Positions 61,664 through 64,000 of a stretch of DNA of 64,000 bases are shown in pieces. Both the position numbers and the translations under genes were made by a program. The stretch is from Aptenodytes patagonicus (Eukaryota; Chordata; Aves; Sphenisciformes; Spheniscidae): the NCBI RefSeq assembly GCF_965638725.1, contig NC_134974.1, forward strand, positions 3,122,143-3,186,142, in the 5' to 3' direction. Every line of letters begins with the position of its first letter. Within the stretch, counting starts at the first letter, position 1. A model generated the notes under the pieces. That model had not been told where the DNA came from, did no database searches, and worked only from the letters and a program-made list of their open reading frames with translations.

Positions 61664-63234
61664 GAGTCCCTGTCTGAGCTACCTCAGAGAGTGCTGGTCT
61701 ATTGCTCAGCCCCCAGCTGCCTGTCCCCAGGGTGTCCAAGCACTCTGAGGATACTCTAAACAGCTGATGGAGTAGTTAGATCTGATGTTGTTGTAGTACT
61801 TGAGCTCCCATGGCCAGGTAGGTTAGCTGGAGGACCAGCACCCCTCTACCTCTCCAGTGCATGAAGAAACGGTTTTGCTGTAGGAAAACTTTGCAGTAAC
61901 TGTCTCCATGGGTCTTGTGACAACGCTATTTTATTTTCCCAAACTTGCTTCTGTTTGGCTTGCCCTGGACATTTTTTTCCTGGTCTACTACAGGCTCTGA
62001 CACATGCTGCTTTGCTACCGAGGACAAACATGGAGTAACAGTGGCACCAAGTGGGCATATATAGGAACAGAACAACTAAAGCACCGCATAAGGGGATGCT
62101 AGAGAGGGAATAAAAGTGACTAAGAATTGCCATAAAGCTCTTTATGGTCAGGGCATCCCACAATATGATCTAGTACTGGTGGAAGTCCAGCCCTGAACAG
62201 GAGATTAGATTGTGGACCTCCAAAGACTCTTCCTCCAGCATGGCTCGGGTGTACCAGGAAAGGTAAAGGGGATGTAGAAGAGCAGTTCAGCCTCTTCTGA
62301 CACAGCATTGTCTACAGAGATCCTTCCCACCAGCAGCAGAAAGGACAGAGCCCCAGTAAAATGGGGACCTGGCAGAGGGGACACCCAGCACCCATGCAGA
62401 CTCTTGTGGCCTCTTGTCCACCCATGAGTCCTGGCAGGGCATCAGCAGGCAGCACCCTCTGGTTCCACAAACCAGCCACAAGAGCTTTTGGAGACCTGTG
62501 AGCACCCCCTTTCCAGTCTCTTTAGCCTCAGTGTTTAAATACATCACCTTTCTCCTGAAGTTGGTGTCCTCCAAAGTAATTTCATTCTCCTCTCTGGAGG
62601 AAGCAATCCTGCTGTTCCTGTTCAGCATCAGCAGGGTTGTGCCTCTTTCTGCTAGCCATATAAATGCCCAGGGCTTATTTCAACCTCCTGAAGATCTTTG
62701 GGCCTACTGCTGTCCTGCAGCAATGAGTTTCACAGGTGAAACCCATGTGAAGAGTTTGCAGTGTGTTGCCGCTACTACCAACGTGTCTCCCTGTTGCTTT
62801 CTCCATCCTCAGAACTCTGCTGGCCACCCTCTGAATCCTTTTTGGCAGAGGGATGACTGAAGGCAGCTGCTACACTTGCATCCATGTTGCTCCCCAACAG
62901 TTTGCTTTCCTGGTACATGGAAATGGAGACATTGTCATGTCGAGGCATTGGGCTCCTGGGACCTGGCCACAGTGCAACTGGGGACTTAACAGATGCATTC
63001 AGTTCATGTGGAGGGAGGAGGAAGTTTTCATGCTGTTCCTGTTACTGCAACAGCTGCGCTCAAAGTGAGCCATCAGGCTTGGGAAGATGCTGAGCTGCAG
63101 ATGCTCCTCAGGGAAACAGCAGGTAGGCACCTCTCCCAGGAACAGGATGGGATGAGCCACATGGCTTTGCCCTGGGTTTTGGTCCTTCCCTCACCCTTGA
63201 GACGCATCTCCCAGTCTGAGGTCTAACCTTCCGT
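61664..63234. other. unique non-coding DNA
   Basis: No gene is recognised. A 148-codon plus frame (62414-62860) and a 113-codon minus frame (62287-62628) overlap; neither shows a domain. Confidence 0.5.
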
Positions 63235-63300
63235 AGCATCATTGAGTAGCCTGTGTTGGTCTGGAGATCATCTAGCCCAACCCCACCCAAAGCAGGCGCT
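63235..63300 (-). repeat. CR1 LINE 3' UTR relic, minus strand
   Basis: The plus strand reads GGTCTGGAGATCATCTAGCCCAACCCC followed by AAAGCAGGCGC, which is the reverse complement of the CR1 3' UTR (GGTTGGACTAGATGATCTCCAGA type). The expected octamer tail would lie at about 63237-63255, where only a decayed ATCATTGAGTAG remains. Only about 65 bp are recognisable. Confidence 0.7.
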
Positions 63301-64000
63301 CCTTGCCTGGCTTTTAACTACTATTGTCTGGGAGGGTGCTGAATCTGATGTGGGGAGGCACTGCTGCAGCTGCAGGTGGGTTGACTCAGTTGATAAAGAG
63401 CTTCTTCCATCCCACAGATGCTTTCTTTCCATACTGCTGTGAAAGTGCTGGTAGGAGCCACCTATGAGCCCTTTCATGGCAGGATGGAGCTACCCAGCTG
63501 TAGCAGGTGACATGAGCCATTGGAAGACTGAGCCCATGGGAAGTGAGGTGAGACTCTGGGATGGGAGGAAGTGGGAATGGAAGGGAGAAGACAAGGCATT
63601 AGCGCAGTTGGGCAGGACTGTGGAAATCCTTGCTATGTTGAGTGCTAAAAGTTCCCCTGAGTGACTGGGAACATTAAAGGAAGAAAAACCCTAAGAAAAT
63701 GCTAAAATGCACCTTCTGACTCAGAAGGTCTCAAAAAAACAGTTGGAGAAATGGCACTCCATACTTGCTGGGATTTATAGCCTTTTTTCAACAGCCGTTG
63801 GTGGCAGTGAGACAGTGGGCTGAGTGTGCCTTGCTCTGACCCTGCGCACCAATCCTTGTATTTGCCCATATTGAACAAACTGTTTTGAGTTTACCAGTAC
63901 ATAATGACCCACCTAGGAGTCCACCCTCCCTACTGCCCCCCACCCTCCAGCCTTCGTGCCCTCCGCAAGCCTTATAAGTGGTTAGTCAGGTTTTACATTT
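63301..64000. other. unique non-coding DNA to window end
   Basis: No gene or repeat is recognised. Frames are 69 codons or shorter. Confidence 0.5.

Noticed and set aside
1..64000. CRISPR arrays, bacterial operons, phage or plasmid systems
   Set aside because: No regular spaced repeats, no ribosome-binding-site/ORF organisation and the repeat content of a bird genome; none is expected or seen.

Overview
The window looks like nuclear DNA from a bird, probably a neoavian one. The main evidence is repeat content. There are several CR1 LINE copies, two of them ending in the avian octamer tail (ATTCTATG type). There are also two different long terminal repeats whose sequences I recall as widespread in neoavian genomes, a MIR-type SINE relic, and strongly degraded CR1/L3-like LINEs of the kind kept in bird, turtle and crocodile genomes. 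CpG is scarce except in the CR1 5' segment, reading frames are short, and no bacterial gene organisation is visible. The family names come from memory of the sequences; no search was run.

I found no host protein-coding gene, no rRNA or tRNA gene and no CRISPR array. The only reading frames that resemble proteins belong to retroelements: CR1 ORF2 C-terminal pieces at 22.1-22.8 kb and 43.4-43.7 kb, CR1 ORF1 at 57.0-57.7 kb, and broken reverse transcriptase or endonuclease relics at 6.4, 9.7-12.0, 13.6 and 28.5 kb. The window is best read as intergenic DNA or the inside of a very long intron.

Layout. 0-9.7 kb is mostly unique DNA with a TA microsatellite, a 32-bp near-perfect hairpin and one antisense CR1 relic. 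9.7-12.0 kb is a cluster of antisense, very old LINE pieces. 12-22 kb is unique and fairly GC-rich, with a CR1 reverse-transcriptase relic (13.6 kb) and an old CR1 3' end (20.7-21.0 kb). 22.05-22.83 kb is a younger 5'-truncated CR1 on the minus strand. 22.8-28.5 kb is unique. 28.5-29.2 kb carries the most unusual repeat: a plus-strand LINE reverse transcriptase fossil that does not resemble the CR1 copies around it.

29-50 kb is unique DNA with microsatellites, a MIR relic, CR1 3' ends at 36.9 and 43.4-43.7 kb, an RFX-type X-box at 37.96 kb and one copy of a dispersed element (39.8 kb) whose second copy is at 61.6 kb. 50.8-51.6 kb is a 3'-truncated LTR. 54.56-55.15 kb is a complete solo LTR with a 5-bp target duplication, a perfect CRE palindrome and a TATA box. 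57.0-57.7 kb is a CR1 5' end with ORF1 but no 3' end, the reverse of the usual truncation. 58.8-59.3 kb is AT-rich with homeodomain-like cores, including a perfect 16-bp palindrome. The rest is unique apart from a CR1 relic at 63.2 kb.

The parts do not form a pathway. The window records repeated retroelement insertion of different ages, from barely recognisable LINEs to a nearly intact solo LTR, in otherwise gene-free DNA. The most promising functional candidates are regulatory: the LTR with CRE and TATA, the X-box, and AT-rich blocks that could be conserved non-coding elements.
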